Below, one piece after another: positions 37,648-50,263 of a DNA stretch of 64,000 nt. The notes under the pieces were generated by a model, which was given only the letters and a program-made list of their open reading frames with translations, did no database searches and was not told the origin of the DNA. Made by a program: the position numbers and the translations under genes. Every line of letters starts with the position of its first letter. The first letter of the stretch is position 1. Origin of the DNA: Sequoia sempervirens (lineage: Eukaryota > Streptophyta > Pinopsida > Cupressales > Cupressaceae); contig VDFB02139124.1 of NCBI GenBank assembly GCA_007258455.2, positions 186,001-250,000 of the forward strand. Reading direction: 5' to 3'.

Positions 37648-40600
37648 TTACAAATTCATGTCTTCCACTAATAACCTCTCCAGGGTCTCAAGGTATTCAG
37701 AAGGTAAGACCTCCCTTCCACTAATATCCCAACCATCCACATTCTCAAAAGCCCACTTTGCCAAACAATCAGCCACTTTGTTCCATTCCCTAGGGATATG
37801 ACAAAAGGAGACAGAATCCAAGGAACTGCAAAGACTCATAATCTTTCTGACCACAGAGGCTAATTGCCAACTAACATCACCCAACCTCTAGTTGTTCAGC
37901 ATATCCACCACAATCTGAGAATCAGACTCACAAATGATCCTCCTCCAACCTAAAGAGCATCCACGCTCCATAGCAATCAAAATAGCAATTTCCTCCATCA
38001 GATTATTAGAGTGTTGACCTTTGTAAATAGAGAAGAAAAACACTACACCACCATCATTACCTCTACCAATACCTCCAACACCAGCATGACCAAGATTCCC
38101 ATGAGAAGAACCATCAGTATTAATCTTAAGGACCCCGACAAGAGGAGGCGACCAACCCCCATCACGACAAACACGTTGCCTGACATGACGGGGTCTTCTT
38201 CCCACAATGCTTCCCCTTCTACTATCCTTGAGGTTCAAATTCTGCAAGATAGCAAGATCACCAGGATCAATATTTTTAGACATATCACACTTAGCAGAAA
38301 TAGTCTCCTGGAGCCTGCTAATTATCTTCTTCCACAACTGTAAACTCCCCAAACTGGAGCCACTAAAGACTCTACGGTTCCTCTCCAACCAGAGGTTCCA
38401 GATGATGAAAACAGGCCCAACAGACCAGGCCACCTGCAAGAAAGGAGTCTTCGCTGGAGGCCTGCCCAAGCTCTCCCAAAAATCAATTAGGGAAGAAGCA
38501 TGTATATAACCATGACGCCAAGCCTCCCACCATCTATGCCATATCTCTCTAGAAAAAGGGCAGAGAAAGAACAAGTGGGAGGTACATTCCTCACTGTGCG
38601 AACAAAGGAAGAAAATAGAAGGACCCTGGAAACCTCATTTACAAAGATTTTCCCAAGTGAGACACTTCTTCTGAGCAACCAACCATAAGAAGAAATTGCA
38701 TTTGGGCCAAGAAAAGTTGTCCCAAACCTTCTTCCACCAATGCACCTCTGCAGGACCATATAAGTTCTTGTCAAGCATAGCATAGCCTTGGGCCACAGTA
38801 AATTTACCATTTGGACTAGGACTCCAAGCCAACACATCCCTCTCATTAAGGGAGCTGCAGAGCCTACCCTCCAAAATTCTAGTAAGGGCAGCCTGATCCT
38901 CATCAGAACCCCCCATGGGCCACTCCTACGGGTCCTTCCAACAAGCCACCACCACCTGACCAATCCGCTTGACAGTTTTAAAATGCTCCACCCTTATCCA
39001 GCCAGCCTCAGAAAAAATATGGCAAAGAGGCTGAAGTTGAAGGAAGCTATAAAGAATAGGAGGGTGGCCATCCCACGAGTCATGCCAAAACAAAGCATCA
39101 GAGCCTCTACCACAGATCTAGAACAGACCCTCCTTAATCAACTGAGCTCCCTTCTTAAGGGTATCCCAAATACAAGAACCTTTACCCAACAAATCAAGCT
39201 GCGACACATCAAGGCTATCAACACCAGGAAGATACTTGTGGGAAAGAATCTTGGCCCAATCCTAATCCTGATGTTTACACCACCTCCAGTAAAGCTTGGC
39301 ATCCAAGGCCATGATAGCAAGAGCCATAGACCTAAGACCAAGGCCCCCGGCATGCTTCGGCCGGCAAACAGACTCCCTCTTGACTAAACTCCACTTTGAA
39401 GAAAGAAGGTTACCAAACCAAAGAAATTTCTGAGATAGAGCATCAAATTCCCTCACAAAGGTGGAAGGGGGAGCTTGCACATAGCACCTATAAATGGGAA
39501 GGGCCTGCACCACAGTCTTAAGAAGAACCACTCTCCTAGCAGAAGATAACCATCTGTAAGTCCAATGACTAACCTTACTCTAAAATTTATCCAAAATCCC
39601 CTGCCAGTAATCTCTACGCTGAGATCCCAAAGCCAAAGGGATCCCCAGGTACATCAAGGGAAGAGACCCAATCTGAAATTGAAGGGTCCTAGCAATCCTG
39701 CTTTGAATAAGCCGAGGGGTATTAAAGAAATTAATGGAGGATTTGTCATCATTGATACACTAACCTAAAGCCTTCAAATAGATGTCTAGGGCTTTCCTAA
39801 AGTTCACCGCCTCACTAATTCTAGCCATGCCCAACAACCCAGTATCATCCACGAACTGAAGATGAGAGTAGGAAGGAAGATGATTGTTCTAGCTCCAACC
39901 TTGGATAAAACCCTACCTCACCTAAGACTTAATAAATCTTCCAAGGCCCTCTGCCATGAGAATGAATAAATAGGGAGATAAAGGGTCCCCCTGCTGGAGA
40001 CCCTGAGAAGCACTAAACAAATCAGAAGGTTCCCCATTAATGAGAACAGAGAAGGAGGACGAGGTCACACAACTAAGAACCCAATTAACCCACTCCTCAT
40101 TGAAGCCAAAAGTCAAGAGAATTTTTTACAAGAACTCCCAGCTCACCCGATCATAAGCTTTAGCCATGTCAAGTTTAATGAACATAGCCCTCTCCTTAGA
40201 GTGATCCATAGAGTGAATAGCTTCCATTGCTATCACAACACCATCCAAAATTTGTCTTCCTTCAAAAAAGCCACCCTGCTCAGTGGAGATCAGAGTACCG
40301 AGGAGTGGTTTGAGTCTCTCCGCAATCAATTTAGTGATGATCTTGTACACAACATTACATAACGCAATAGGCCTGAAATGAACCAGCTGATTAGCCCCCT
40401 CCCTCTTAGGTATGAGGGCCAAGAAAGTAGAATTCATGGACTTAAGCATCTGTTTGTTCTTATGTGATTCCTGAACCACCTCGAGGAGGTCAAACTTTAT
40501 TATTTCCCAAAACTCCTGAAAGAACTCAATAGGAAACCCATCCGGGCCAGGAGCCTTACCTTTTTTCATATTGAACACTACTTTCTCCAGCTTAGGTAAC

Positions 40601-41940
40601 GAAATAGGACCTAAGAGAGCTCCATTCATCTCAGCAGAGACCAGGTGGGGAATACATTCCAAGATGGCCCTCTCCTCAGCTCCAACAGCAAGATCCTCCC
40701 TCGAAAATAGATTTGAAAAATAATTGACCACTTCCCTTGAAATATCAGCATTGGAGGAGAGATGAGCCCCTTCAGATGAAACAAGAGAGGAGATAGAACA
40801 ACCCTGCCTCCGAGCCTTAACCGAATTGTGAAAGAAAGCAGTGTTCCTATCCCCCTCCTGAAGCCAATCAATACGAGATTTCTGCTTCCAGAAGATCTCC
40901 TCCCGAAGCTCCCACTCTTCTAATCCCTTAAGAGCCAAGGACTCAGCTTTACTTAGATCCGAGGTTAACCCTTGGTCCCGAATCTGACGAGTGATGATAT
41001 CCAGCTTGGCCTGAGCAGCCAACTTCTGAGCATGAAGGTTCCCAAAACATTGTTTATTCCATCTCTTAAGTCTGTACTTCACATGTTGAAGCCTCTTACT
41101 GAAAGTAAACATATTTGTCCCATGGGCAGGCATCCCCTCATACCACCAATCCACCATAAGATCATGCAGAGACTGATCTCTTAACCACATTAACTAAAAT
41201 TTGAAGGAAGGATTTTTGGTGACTCCATAAGTAGTGATAGAGAGCTTGATAGGCCAGTGATCAGAGCCCCTCCAATCAAGAATTTTTGAACTAGTGATCA
41301 ACCTACTGTTCATCCAATAGCACGAAACCAGAAATCTATCAAGCCTTTCTGAGATGGCCTCAACACCACATCTCCTGTTATTCCATGTAAAGACACCATT
41401 GGTTGGCTTCACATCAATGAGATTCAAGGAGCTAATCATATCCTTGAGCAGACTTGCAGAAGGGTCAAGCCTGGCTAACCCACCTTGTTTTTCATCCAAG
41501 CTAGTAACAGCATTAAAATCACCAGCCATAATCCATGGGAGAAATGGGTCTAAGCCTCAAATGAATCTAATGTGAGCCCAAAGATTAGACTTACCAGAGA
41601 AATCAGTAGGAGCATAAATATTAGAAAACATACACCTCTCTCCAGTCTCCAAACTAGAGGCAACCAGAGAAATGGAAGACCCACTAGAAATCCACCATAT
41701 GGGGAAAACTTTCCTCGGGTTCTAGAAGCAAGCCACCCCCCCTAAACTGTTCAAAGCACCCACTCCCTACCAATTACCTTGGGGCTAGATGCGTGGAGCA
41801 CAATTATCCAAACCGTCCACTGTAAGCTTAGTTTCTTGAATAAAGACCACATCAGGAGACTGAGATTCAATTAGTATGTGAACAACCTTTTGTCTAGGGA
41901 TGTTGTTCAACCCCCTTACATTCCATGAGAAAACAATCAT
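37648..41940 (-). pseudogene. LINE ORF2: endonuclease, RT, zinc finger, RNase H
   Basis: About 1430 codons in one frame. The start ATG (41940-41938) overlaps the ORF1 stop as ATGA. An AP-type endonuclease comes first (SWNVRGLNN, later GDFNAV, and SDHWPI near 41270), and would nick target DNA. RT follows, at 41190-39700, with KAPGPDGFP, RPIALCNVVYKI, KLDMAKAYDRV, QGDPLSPYLF and the catalytic FVDD. A Cys/His region near 38580 has a CSHSEECTSHLFFLC pattern like zf-RVT. The RNase H domain (38140-37690) keeps NTDGSS, the ME pair, ESDSQ and NKVADCLAKWA. Of about sixteen in-frame stops, thirteen are TAG by my reading. No frameshift was found. Confidence 0.93.
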
Positions 41941-43364
41941 TTATGAGGGTTGGAGAAGTGGGAATCAATGGGTTTCACAGACCCAGACTCAACCAAAGTA
42001 TCACCCATAATTTTGACCTTCTCTTGATCAGTCTTCCTTCCACTCCTTGACGGTTTATCAAGCGGCCCCTTTTTAAAGGATTTCTGTTGTAATCCTAAAC
42101 CAGGAGAAGCTTTGTTACCCTTCACAAAATCAGAGGCCCCCTTAGGAGTAGGAGGATCAGGAGCCACCACCACAGGGTCTTTCGTAGCCTGTGACCCCTG
42201 AAGGTCCCTAATATCCTGAACCTGGGAAGGCAAATCCTTAGCCGACTGAACAACCTGATGGTCCTCCGGGGATAAAAACTGCTCCTCTTTCTTTGCATCC
42301 TCCTCCTGAACCTCATGCAGACCCTTAGCCCCAGAAGAGAGCTCAACTGGAATACCTTCCTCTTGTACCAAATCCTTAAGAACATCAAACCTGTTGAAAG
42401 AACCATCATTTTGTCTGTCCAACCAGGTTCTCTTTTTTCCCTTACCTTTGTTACGGGACTTAACTTGAGTAAACCCCTCATTATCCACAGGTTCATTAGA
42501 CAAAGGAGCCTTCCCCTTGGCCCCCGAAGGAGGTCCAGAGGAAGCCAAGGGGGAGGGTTTAAATATAGGGCATTTGCGGTGTAAATGACCATATTCATGA
42601 CAAATTCTGCATCTAAAGGGAAGGGTCTCGTAATCTAGTTGCTGGATCCAAGAAAATGACCCCAAGCGAATTTCCATAGAATCTGGTAATGGGTTATTTA
42701 AATCAACCTCTACACAAATACGAGCAAATGAGATTACCTTACGATCTTGAGTTTGTGTAGCTGATCCCACCAGTTTTCCAAGAAGCAGTGAAATTGAGTG
42801 AATAATATCTTCCCTCCAGAATTCCAAAGGAAGCCTCGGCAGTCAAACCCACACAGGAACTCGCGAGGGGATCTCTTCAGCAGAGTTGAAGCCCATGTGC
42901 CAAGGCTTAGTGAAGAGCCCCACCTGGTTAAAGAAATAGGGCCCCCCTTCAAAATCCCTATTCCTATCCGACATGCTTGAAAAGATAACTAGAAAATAAT
43001 TATTAGTAGCCAAAATAATCTCCATATCCCCTTCTGGGTTCCAAACTTGACGTGCCAAAGAATCCAACACAGGTAGAGAAAGACGGAGGCCCAAAAACTT
43101 GCAAATAAGGGCATGATTGCACCAATATTCAACATCCTCTACAACTTGTTCAGGTTGAATAACCAAAACAGGCCGATCCTCGGATCTCTCCAAACATCCG
43201 TTTATTTTTTTAACTCGAAATACCCCTTTAGAAGAGGAGACCCCATCTCCAGACTGGGGTTTACCCATCAGATCCTTCCCACTGGCATGCACCGACCTAG
43301 ATGGCTCGACCATTTCCAAGTCCCCAAAGGAAACCTCAGATGTAACAAAACCCCGATTCTCCAT
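41937..43364 (-). pseudogene. LINE ORF1: nucleic-acid-binding protein
   Basis: About 475 codons with one TGA (42845-42843). I chose the ATG at 43364 because the upstream part of the frame has no earlier ATG. The first half has the pattern of the plant DUF4283 domain (IICKFLG-like strand, GPYFFNQ, then the VWV motif right at the stop). A CCHC zinc knuckle CRICHEYGHLHRKC follows near 42600. The C-terminal third is Lys, Pro and Asp rich and likely disordered. The protein would bind LINE RNA in a ribonucleoprotein particle. The stop fits a CG-site C-to-T change. Confidence 0.88.
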
Positions 43365-43615
43365 AGATCGCACAACACCCCTCCACCAAAAGGGAGAAAG
43401 ATGGAGACTGAGATCCACAGTCTCAAAACATTGAACACACCCACCAAGGAGAAGCCGTTAACAGCAAAAAACGCAGAAGAAACTTCCACCCACAAGCTAG
43501 ACAAGGCCGAGAACCCAACCCGACCTGCGCACCCCTGAAAAAAGCAAACACCCCACCCCAGAGATCACACCACCAGCTAGGCACCGTGCACAAACAAGAC
43601 ATAGAACAGCACATA

Positions 43616-43643
43616 AGAGCTAGGGCACACAGGCCCTAGCTCT
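43616..43643 (-). other. Perfect 11 bp hairpin in the LINE 5' UTR
   Basis: AGAGCTAGGGC (43616-43626) and GCCCTAGCTCT (43633-43643) pair without mismatch around a six-base loop. It lies about 60 bases from the 5' end of the LINE in a GC-rich leader. A short upstream frame runs between it and ORF1. Confidence 0.75.
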
Positions 43644-43828
43644 CACCCAGACGCCGCGCAGCTCCTTCCTCCATCCTCCATCAAATCTTCTTTTCTTTCC
43701 TAGTGATACTTTCACTCTTGGTTTATGGATGTACTTTTATTAATTATTATTGTAATATAATTGGATAAGTTTTTTAATAATTATCTTTTACGTTTGTTAT
43801 TAGTTGTGTTGCGATGTGGCCTCGCATG

Positions 43829-43946
43829 CCCCAGAGAATGTAATGTTAAGTTGTTAATGTGCAATGTAAATGTAATTAATGTTAAATTGCATGTTTACTT
43901 TGTGTTATTTTAAAAAGAAATTGTTTACAATGTTTGTTCTCTGGGG
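43829..43946 (+). other. Stem-loop at LTR 3' end, element 2 3' LTR
   Basis: Arms CCCCAGAGAA (43829-43838) and TTCTCTGGGG (43937-43946), as in the 5' LTR. Confidence 0.62.
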
Positions 43947-43971
43947 TTTGCACGACGGGCATTACATTTTC

Positions 43972-44500
43972 TATGTAGATTTGCAAGCTTTTAGGTGTTG
44001 AAGAATTTTTTTCAAGTCAACTCAAGTCCATTTCAAGCTTGGCAAAGGTTTTTTGTCTGTTTCTTGTATAATTGACTTTGACAACCCGATAATTAGTGAT
44101 TTCCAGATCTGGTGTTGCAAAGTTGTCTCCTAATTTTTTAGAAATTTGGGAGAGAAATAATTAACCACTAGTGGCAAATGAGTCCCACCTTAGGACTGAA
44201 AATATGATTTTTTTCAAATTCTAGGTCCCAACAGTCAGAAACCAGCTTCTGACATTTTTTCATTAGGAGGACTAATTCACCACTTTGGGTGAATGAGTCT
44301 CACTGTGAAAAATCAATGATTTGAGCTAGCATCCACAACATTCTAGAATCATCACACATTTCCAAGGTGCACTTTGATTTAACTTATTTCTTTCTATTAT
44401 GCTTAGTTTCTTCATTTAGTTCAATTTTTGTATATCACAATGTGATTTCAAACATAGCTTCAATTTTAATTTTGCATTTATTTTCATTTATTTAGATCAT
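43972..44500 (+). repeat. Family X LTR, copy 2, right part
   Basis: Continues the sequence broken at 28058. It begins with a GTAGATTTG block comparable to 3825 in copy 1, then GTGAATGAGTCTCAC and a run similar to 4220-4260. The true 3' edge is not clear. Confidence 0.5.
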
Positions 44501-44999
44501 TCAATTACATTTAGTTAAATTCATTTATATTAGAAAACATTGTACATTACATAATTTGAGTGAACCATTAGCATTTTTGGTTCCTATCTCTATTCTTTTA
44601 AGTGAAAAAACCTATAAGTGCAAGAGAAGTCTTAGGAACCCAAAAATCAATGGTTCAAAAGGAAAAAAATAGAGCCAATAGAAAGGCCATAGAGCCAACT
44701 AAGAATGAGCTAAAGCAAAGGCGCTTATCCCATACAACCACTCACACAAGAAAATCCACCACACATTAGCAAGAAAAGAATACAAACTCAAAACCAACAG
44801 GACAAAAACTACACCAAGCTAGCACATAACACCCTAAAATGCAAAAAAAATCCCATCCACCTGAAGATCTTAAATTGTAAAGCCAATGCTAAGAGAAAGA
44901 AAAACATGCAAAGAGAGCGAGCGACATGCAAGCTACAACATGCTACATGTTGTGAGCCCAAATAAATAGCAACAACCACAACTTCATCACGCCTATCTA
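44501..44999. other. Unassigned stretch, no gene seen
   Basis: AT-rich at first. From about 44640 it is A-rich and purine-rich, with many CAA and GAA triplets and no long frame. It may be internal sequence of a family X element, but I found no counterpart in the window. Confidence 0.35.
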
Positions 45000-46450
45000 A
45001 CTTAATTTTTCCTTTTATTTATTGTTACTAAAATGTATTTATTTACACTTTCACACTTATTTAGGGATCCTTTAATTAATTGAGTTTAATTTTCCTTGAT
45101 TAGCCCCTTAATTCATTAACCAATTCTATTTAATTACATTATCCAAAGAGGAAACTTGACATTCATTAAACGGCTTAACATAACACTTGTCATTGAGAAA
45201 TATTTGTCCTAGGGACCCACTTTCCCATGGGCGAATGGGTCCTCACTAGACCTTAGGACCTAAGTTTAAATTATGTATCTGGTAGTATTTTAACATATTC
45301 AAATATGTGATTTAGTGTTGGCTTGTGATATTTGAATTTTAGGAAAATGAGGATACATATCTATAAATACAAGGTTATTCCATCATTTCAAATCCTAAAA
45401 AAGAAATTCAAGAACCTAGAAATTTTCAAGATCTAAGAGAGAAATTCAAGAGCATTTTAAAGAAATTTAAAGGAATTCAAAGTAAAATTTATTAGATTCT
45501 TATTGCAACATTCAAGATCCAATTTTCATGTCAAATTATTCTTGCATCATGCATGTTTTTGGAGCTAATATGGTGGTGTAGGTTTCATGATCCAATCAAG
45601 CATTCAAGGCATTGTTTCAAGAAAGATTCATGTTCAAGATCCACATTCATTGAAGATATTTCATGCAAGTTGTAGATTTACATTTGAAGGTTTATTCAAG
45701 GGTTTGTTTAGTGGTAACTTTGTTTTATTCATTCTTCATTCCCTCTTTCATGTTTCATTTAATTTCAAGGTTTAATTACCAAAATGGGGTTTGACCAAGT
45801 GAAACTCTGATTCACAAAAAAAAAAAATCCCTTTCATGCTATGTTTTCAGATCTAGGTGGAAGGAATCTTGATGATCTCTTCAAGAGTAAAATTGAAGAA
45901 ATTGTAAAATTTGTAAAAATTCTCATAAAAGTTGTCATCTCATGAAAACACATCTATAGAATTTATTTGCGACTTTCTAACACTGAAACACAAATAATTG
46001 AGAAGTTCAAAGATAGGACTAGAGGCTCCCAAATTTTGTAGAAAAATCCTAACAAAGGACCCATTCCCCCCTAGATGAATGAGTCCCAGATCAACTTCAA
46101 AAATTATGTTTTGGTGAAAGGTACACTTAGATATTCCCTTCTCTAATCTTCAATTTAATTGTAGGTTCTATCACTATTGAGCTTAAAATTTCTATTTCAA
46201 GTGTTATATTTCATTTTGGTTTTGGTTTACTATTTTAGTTTTTCTCCCCAAAGTGGTATTTGACCTTGACACCCGTCACTCATCCATTAGGAAATTTGAA
46301 GATTCATAGCTTGAATTAACTCACCTAAGGGTTGTAAGCCAATTCTTTGTGTGGATCTCATTTCCTAATGAAACAAAGGAGAATAGGTCCATCTATTATC
46401 ATTTTGGTGAACCCTTGCTTTACAAAAACACTATTTTCTATTGTTTTAGT
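45000..46450 (+). repeat. Family X-like LTR, copy 3
   Basis: This shares, in order, the CACACTTATTTAGG block, the GAATGGGTCC block (about 45230), the CAAGATTCATG and CATTCAAG stretches, and the AATTACCAAAATGGGG block (about 45775). It is more diverged than copies 1 and 2. Confidence 0.45.
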
Positions 46451-46735
46451 ATCATTTTTTCCTTGTGTATGATTTTTCCTTATTCATATGTAATCCATTA
46501 ATTTCTCATTGTAGGCCTTACGAATGATCAAAATTTTCCTTGTCCAGCATATGATATGTCTAATTTATGGTTGTCTTCAGATTATGGATTAAAGGGATCC
46601 TAAGTATGAGGCTAGCACATTTCTAAACTTGGGGTCATCTTGACTCTTCAAAATTATATAAGGAAACCTATCCTCACCATTACTCTACTATGAGTATGAG
46701 CGTAAGTTTATACCCTCACTAAAGTGAGGCTCAAT
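46451..46735 (+). other. Short internal stretch ending in a polypurine-like motif
   Basis: It ends in CACTAAAGTGAGGCT (46717-46731), one base different from the motif at 2607 and 27138. If that motif is a polypurine tract, this would be a heavily deleted family X internal region. Confidence 0.35.
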
Positions 46736-47555
46736 ATAGTAAACTTAAAGTGTAACCATTGTTAATTTCACACTATTTTTAGCTCCCTCCTAAGTGTTTG
46801 TTCCTAATTATGCTTAGTTATTACTTTTTTAATTATCATTATTTGGAAAATGAATTAAGAAAAATAAATTAAATTAGTTATTTACTTGAAAACAAACTAA
46901 TGATCGAAATAGGGTTTGAGTAGGATTCCCTAATTTCTGTGTCCCCATTAATTGATCCCTCAATTCAATATTTTATTAGTGGCATTAGTATATTTATTAA
47001 TCCAAAATTCATTTTTATCTTATCGTAATGATTAATAAAAAATATACTGAAACTCATATAAATATAGTTTTTCCCTCTCATTTGAACATCTCAACTATAT
47101 TATGAACTATGAGAAATTCTTACATGATAAATGAAATGTCTTCTCTACATCTTAGCTATGACAATATATCAGTTTATGTGGACCAACCTCTTGCAGGACT
47201 TCAAGGCTATTCAATCATTCACCATCAACTATTTTTTATTAATGGTCTACCATCACTTCAATATGGATTTTATGAGTAAGGTAATATTATTATTTTCCAT
47301 TTTTTTTATTATATTCAATTATTGTTTAACTTTCCTCTACCAAACCTAAGCCATGTAATTTATTGCATCATCATTTTCTATTATGATGGTGGAAACACCA
47401 AAATTGCAACTTAAATGAGGAAAATATCATACAATAAATAAATTTCCCCTTTTCTTCATATGTGCAAGTTAGATTTGGAATTGACATCAACAAGTTATAG
47501 AGGAGTATATAGAAGATTATACTAGAGTGATCTAGCATTAAAAACCTTAAAAATA
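46736..47555. other. AT-rich stretch, no gene seen
   Basis: Short frames only, without motifs. Confidence 0.35.
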
Positions 47556-47905
47556 CCAGACTAGGGTGCCCCAATACCCCTATCCATGTAATTCTCACTC
47601 AAATTTTATGTCTAGGTGACACTCTTTCTACCTCTTCCAAATGTAGATTTTGTTTTTATATTTTTTTATTTTCCAATGTGTGATCTATTATTTTCAAATG
47701 TAAGGTTTATAGTATCTAATTTTTTTTAAAACCTACACTAGGATGCCTAAGCACCCTTGTCCACCCAATTTATGCTTAAGTTTTATGTATAGGTGCCCCT
47801 CTATCTACCTCTTCAAGATTTGTGTCATTTTCTATAATTTTATATTCTTGTATGTGCGATCAATTTCTTTTAGATCTAGGTTTTATGTAAATTAGGCTTA
47901 TTAAA
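47556..47905 (+). repeat. Degenerate tandem duplication, 177 bp period
   Basis: CTAGGGTGCC at 47561 and CTAGGATGCC at 47738 begin two similar units. Both contain TTTTATGTCTAGGTGnC-like and CTACCTCTTC blocks at matching offsets, and end near a TGTGnGATC block. Non-coding and decayed. Confidence 0.6.
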
Positions 47906-48919
47906 TCACACATAAAATCTACCCTCTTTTCAAAATTGAAAGCAAAAACTAGTAGATTGGTTCTCCTTTGAGGTAGTTATCTAATAATCAAATAAAATTT
48001 GGTTTTTGTTCTAATGTTAATTAAAAGAGGAAATCTAGATCTAGGTTAATTCACTTGTTGGATCTTATATTTGTTTCCCACTTAACCATTAGATTTGACA
48101 CTAAAATCATTTAAGGGAATTTTCCTATTACTAGGTGCTAGAGGAAAAAGTAAAGAATTATGTTTTGATGGATGAGGCACAAATAATTTGGTTGACTTAA
48201 AAATGTAACTATATTGAAGGATGTGAGATACTAGATAGGTATTTTTCAATGATATCTTTTGGTTATAAAGATATTTTGGAACTCATTGGTCTATATAATA
48301 TGATACTTGTCTAAATTATTTAATGCATTTAATATTTAGAAATATTTAGACAAAGGTGAATTTTTAGTTTCCTCATTTTAGCATACAAGTGGTAATTAAT
48401 TTTTAGTGAAATTATTCATTGTTTTGGATGCTTTTCTTACCTATATATTGGAACAAAAATATAGTTTTTTAGTATCATTATTTATTGGTATGTAGATGCT
48501 ACCAAAATGTTTTTAGATTTTAGAGTGATGTTGTGTTTATATTGTATCATGTATATTAAATATTAATACATATATATCCTCATTCTCTAGTGGATTTCAT
48601 TATGCAAATGGTTTCTCCCATTTAAATCTGTCATGATGTAAAATTTTTGCTATAAAACCCAACCATTTTTTTTTCTTTTATGGACCATAGGGAAATTACT
48701 AAAATTTAAAATTAATTCTAAGGAATGATACAATGATGAGTGGGGAATAAGGGGGTAGCAAGGTCTGGAGAACATAGCCCAATGTGTGCACCCTTGAAAA
48801 AGTATCCAGTTGGCTAAAAATTCTAGGCTACAAGGATCCAAAAGTATTGTGAATATCATGCGATACTAATATGATATTTGAACCAATTAACATTATGAAT
48901 ATCAACACATGTTATTAGT
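47906..48919. other. AT-rich stretch, no gene seen
   Basis: No long frame, repeat boundary or RNA gene seen before the TIR element at 48924. Confidence 0.35.
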
Positions 48920-49219
48920 ATTAGTGTATGTGCAGGATCATCATGGAAAAAGTAGGCCCTTAAGTGGCAAAAAAATCAGAAAAATTAGAGTTAGACAACT
49001 TGAAGTAAAAATTTGAATAAGTTATCTATATTATTTCAAAAATATGTACAAGTAGAATCTATAGAAAATTGAATGTAGTTTATAAACTACTAGATTTATT
49101 TAAAAGAAAAAAAATCTATTTGGTGAAAATTTGAAATTTCAATGCAGTAGTACTTAAATTTTAGGCAAAAAATAAGTAGTCTGTCTAACCACCCTAACTG
49201 TAACGCCCCGTCGTGCAAA

Positions 49220-49353
49220 CCCCAAAGGACAATAAAACAATAATTATTGCATAATTTTTTTTTAAAAAGTTAACATAACATACATGTAATACATATTAAA
49301 TCATGACATGAATTTCATTTAAGTAGATTCATTAGCACATACATCCCTTGGGG
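49220..49353 (-). other. Stem-loop at LTR 3' end, element 3 3' LTR
   Basis: On the minus strand CCCCAAGGGA pairs with TCCTTTGGGG, with one G-U pair. The same stem is perfect in elements 1 and 2. In the 5' LTR of this element two changes weaken it. Confidence 0.58.
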
Positions 49354-50263
49354 TACACGAGGAGTCATTACATGACTTAGATCCACACAACGACAATAAA
49401 GAATAAAAGCCAAAGATATAATCCATAACAAAGTAAACATTAACTAATGTAATACATACATGTAAATCATTGATAAGAAACCATCTGTGTACATAAATAC
49501 AACATATGCATGATTAACTTAACAAATTAAATAACAACTACCATGGCCAATATCCACACAAGATTTAACGTTACATTATAGTACAATGTTCAAGATGTAC
49601 AATGATACAAAAGTGTTTCCAATCATGGGTAGAACCCATACAATAAGATAACATGATACAATTGAATAGAGGAATACATAGAATCATAACTGGCTCCAAG
49701 ATAGGTACAACTCTGGAGTCGCCGCAACAGCACCAATCTGCACCTCTCGATCCTCGACTGGGGACCCAATGGGGTGCTTAGCACGTTCCACCCAACCATG
49801 TGAGTCCGAAGACCCACCCCCCGTGCTAAGGGCTGACAAGAAAGAGACCTCAACCAAGAACATCCAAACAGGGAACCACAAGACTCAACAACATACAAAA
49901 GTATCATAAAACTCAAGGATTACAAGATTCAACATAATAACTTAAAGTCATAAATCCCATCACATAAATCAAAGCAATGACCAATAAACAAGTAACCAAA
50001 GGATGATCATGAAACACTTCCAAATCAAACTGAATTAATAAACATAATACAATTCCAAATTGCAACTAAACAATACAATAACATCATATCACAATACCAT
50101 AAAAGTACACCAAAGATGTATCAAGGCAATACTCCATAAATCAATATAAGTCCATTCAACCAAAATCTAAACCAACTCCCATAACATAGTTCCAAAGGAA
50201 CACAATAAAGTAAAAACACATGGGCAACTAGGGGAGAGTGTCATCGCATAGTCCTACATGGGT

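Larger units (their letters stand above)
37533..43700 (-). mobile_element. L1-type LINE with ORF1 and ORF2, inserted in element 2
   Basis: A 6.2 kb non-LTR retrotransposon on the minus strand, apparently full length, with a perfect 19 bp target duplication. In element order: a GC-rich 5' UTR (43700-43365) with a perfect hairpin, ORF1 (43364-41937), ORF2 (41940-37648), and a 3' UTR with AATAAA ending in an A-rich AAAAAGAAAAGAAAA tail at 37533. ORF2 carries endonuclease, RT, a zinc-finger region and RNase H, the layout of plant L1 elements. ORF2 stays in one frame throughout. Decay is by nonsense changes only, about sixteen in ORF2 and one in ORF1, so the copy is inactive but not rearranged. 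Confidence 0.95.
33774..43966 (+). repeat. Element 2, 3' LTR (split by a LINE)
   Basis: LTR sequence occupies 33774-37532 and 43720-43966. In between lie the LINE (37533-43700) and the second copy of its 19 bp target site (43701-43719). The LTR ends GGGCATTACA, where the 5' LTR has GGGCGTTACA. Confidence 0.93.

Noticed and set aside
37544..43538. Plus-strand frames across the LINE, some of 100-200 codons
   Set aside because: They are antisense to ORF1 and ORF2, whose domains and order are clear on the minus strand.
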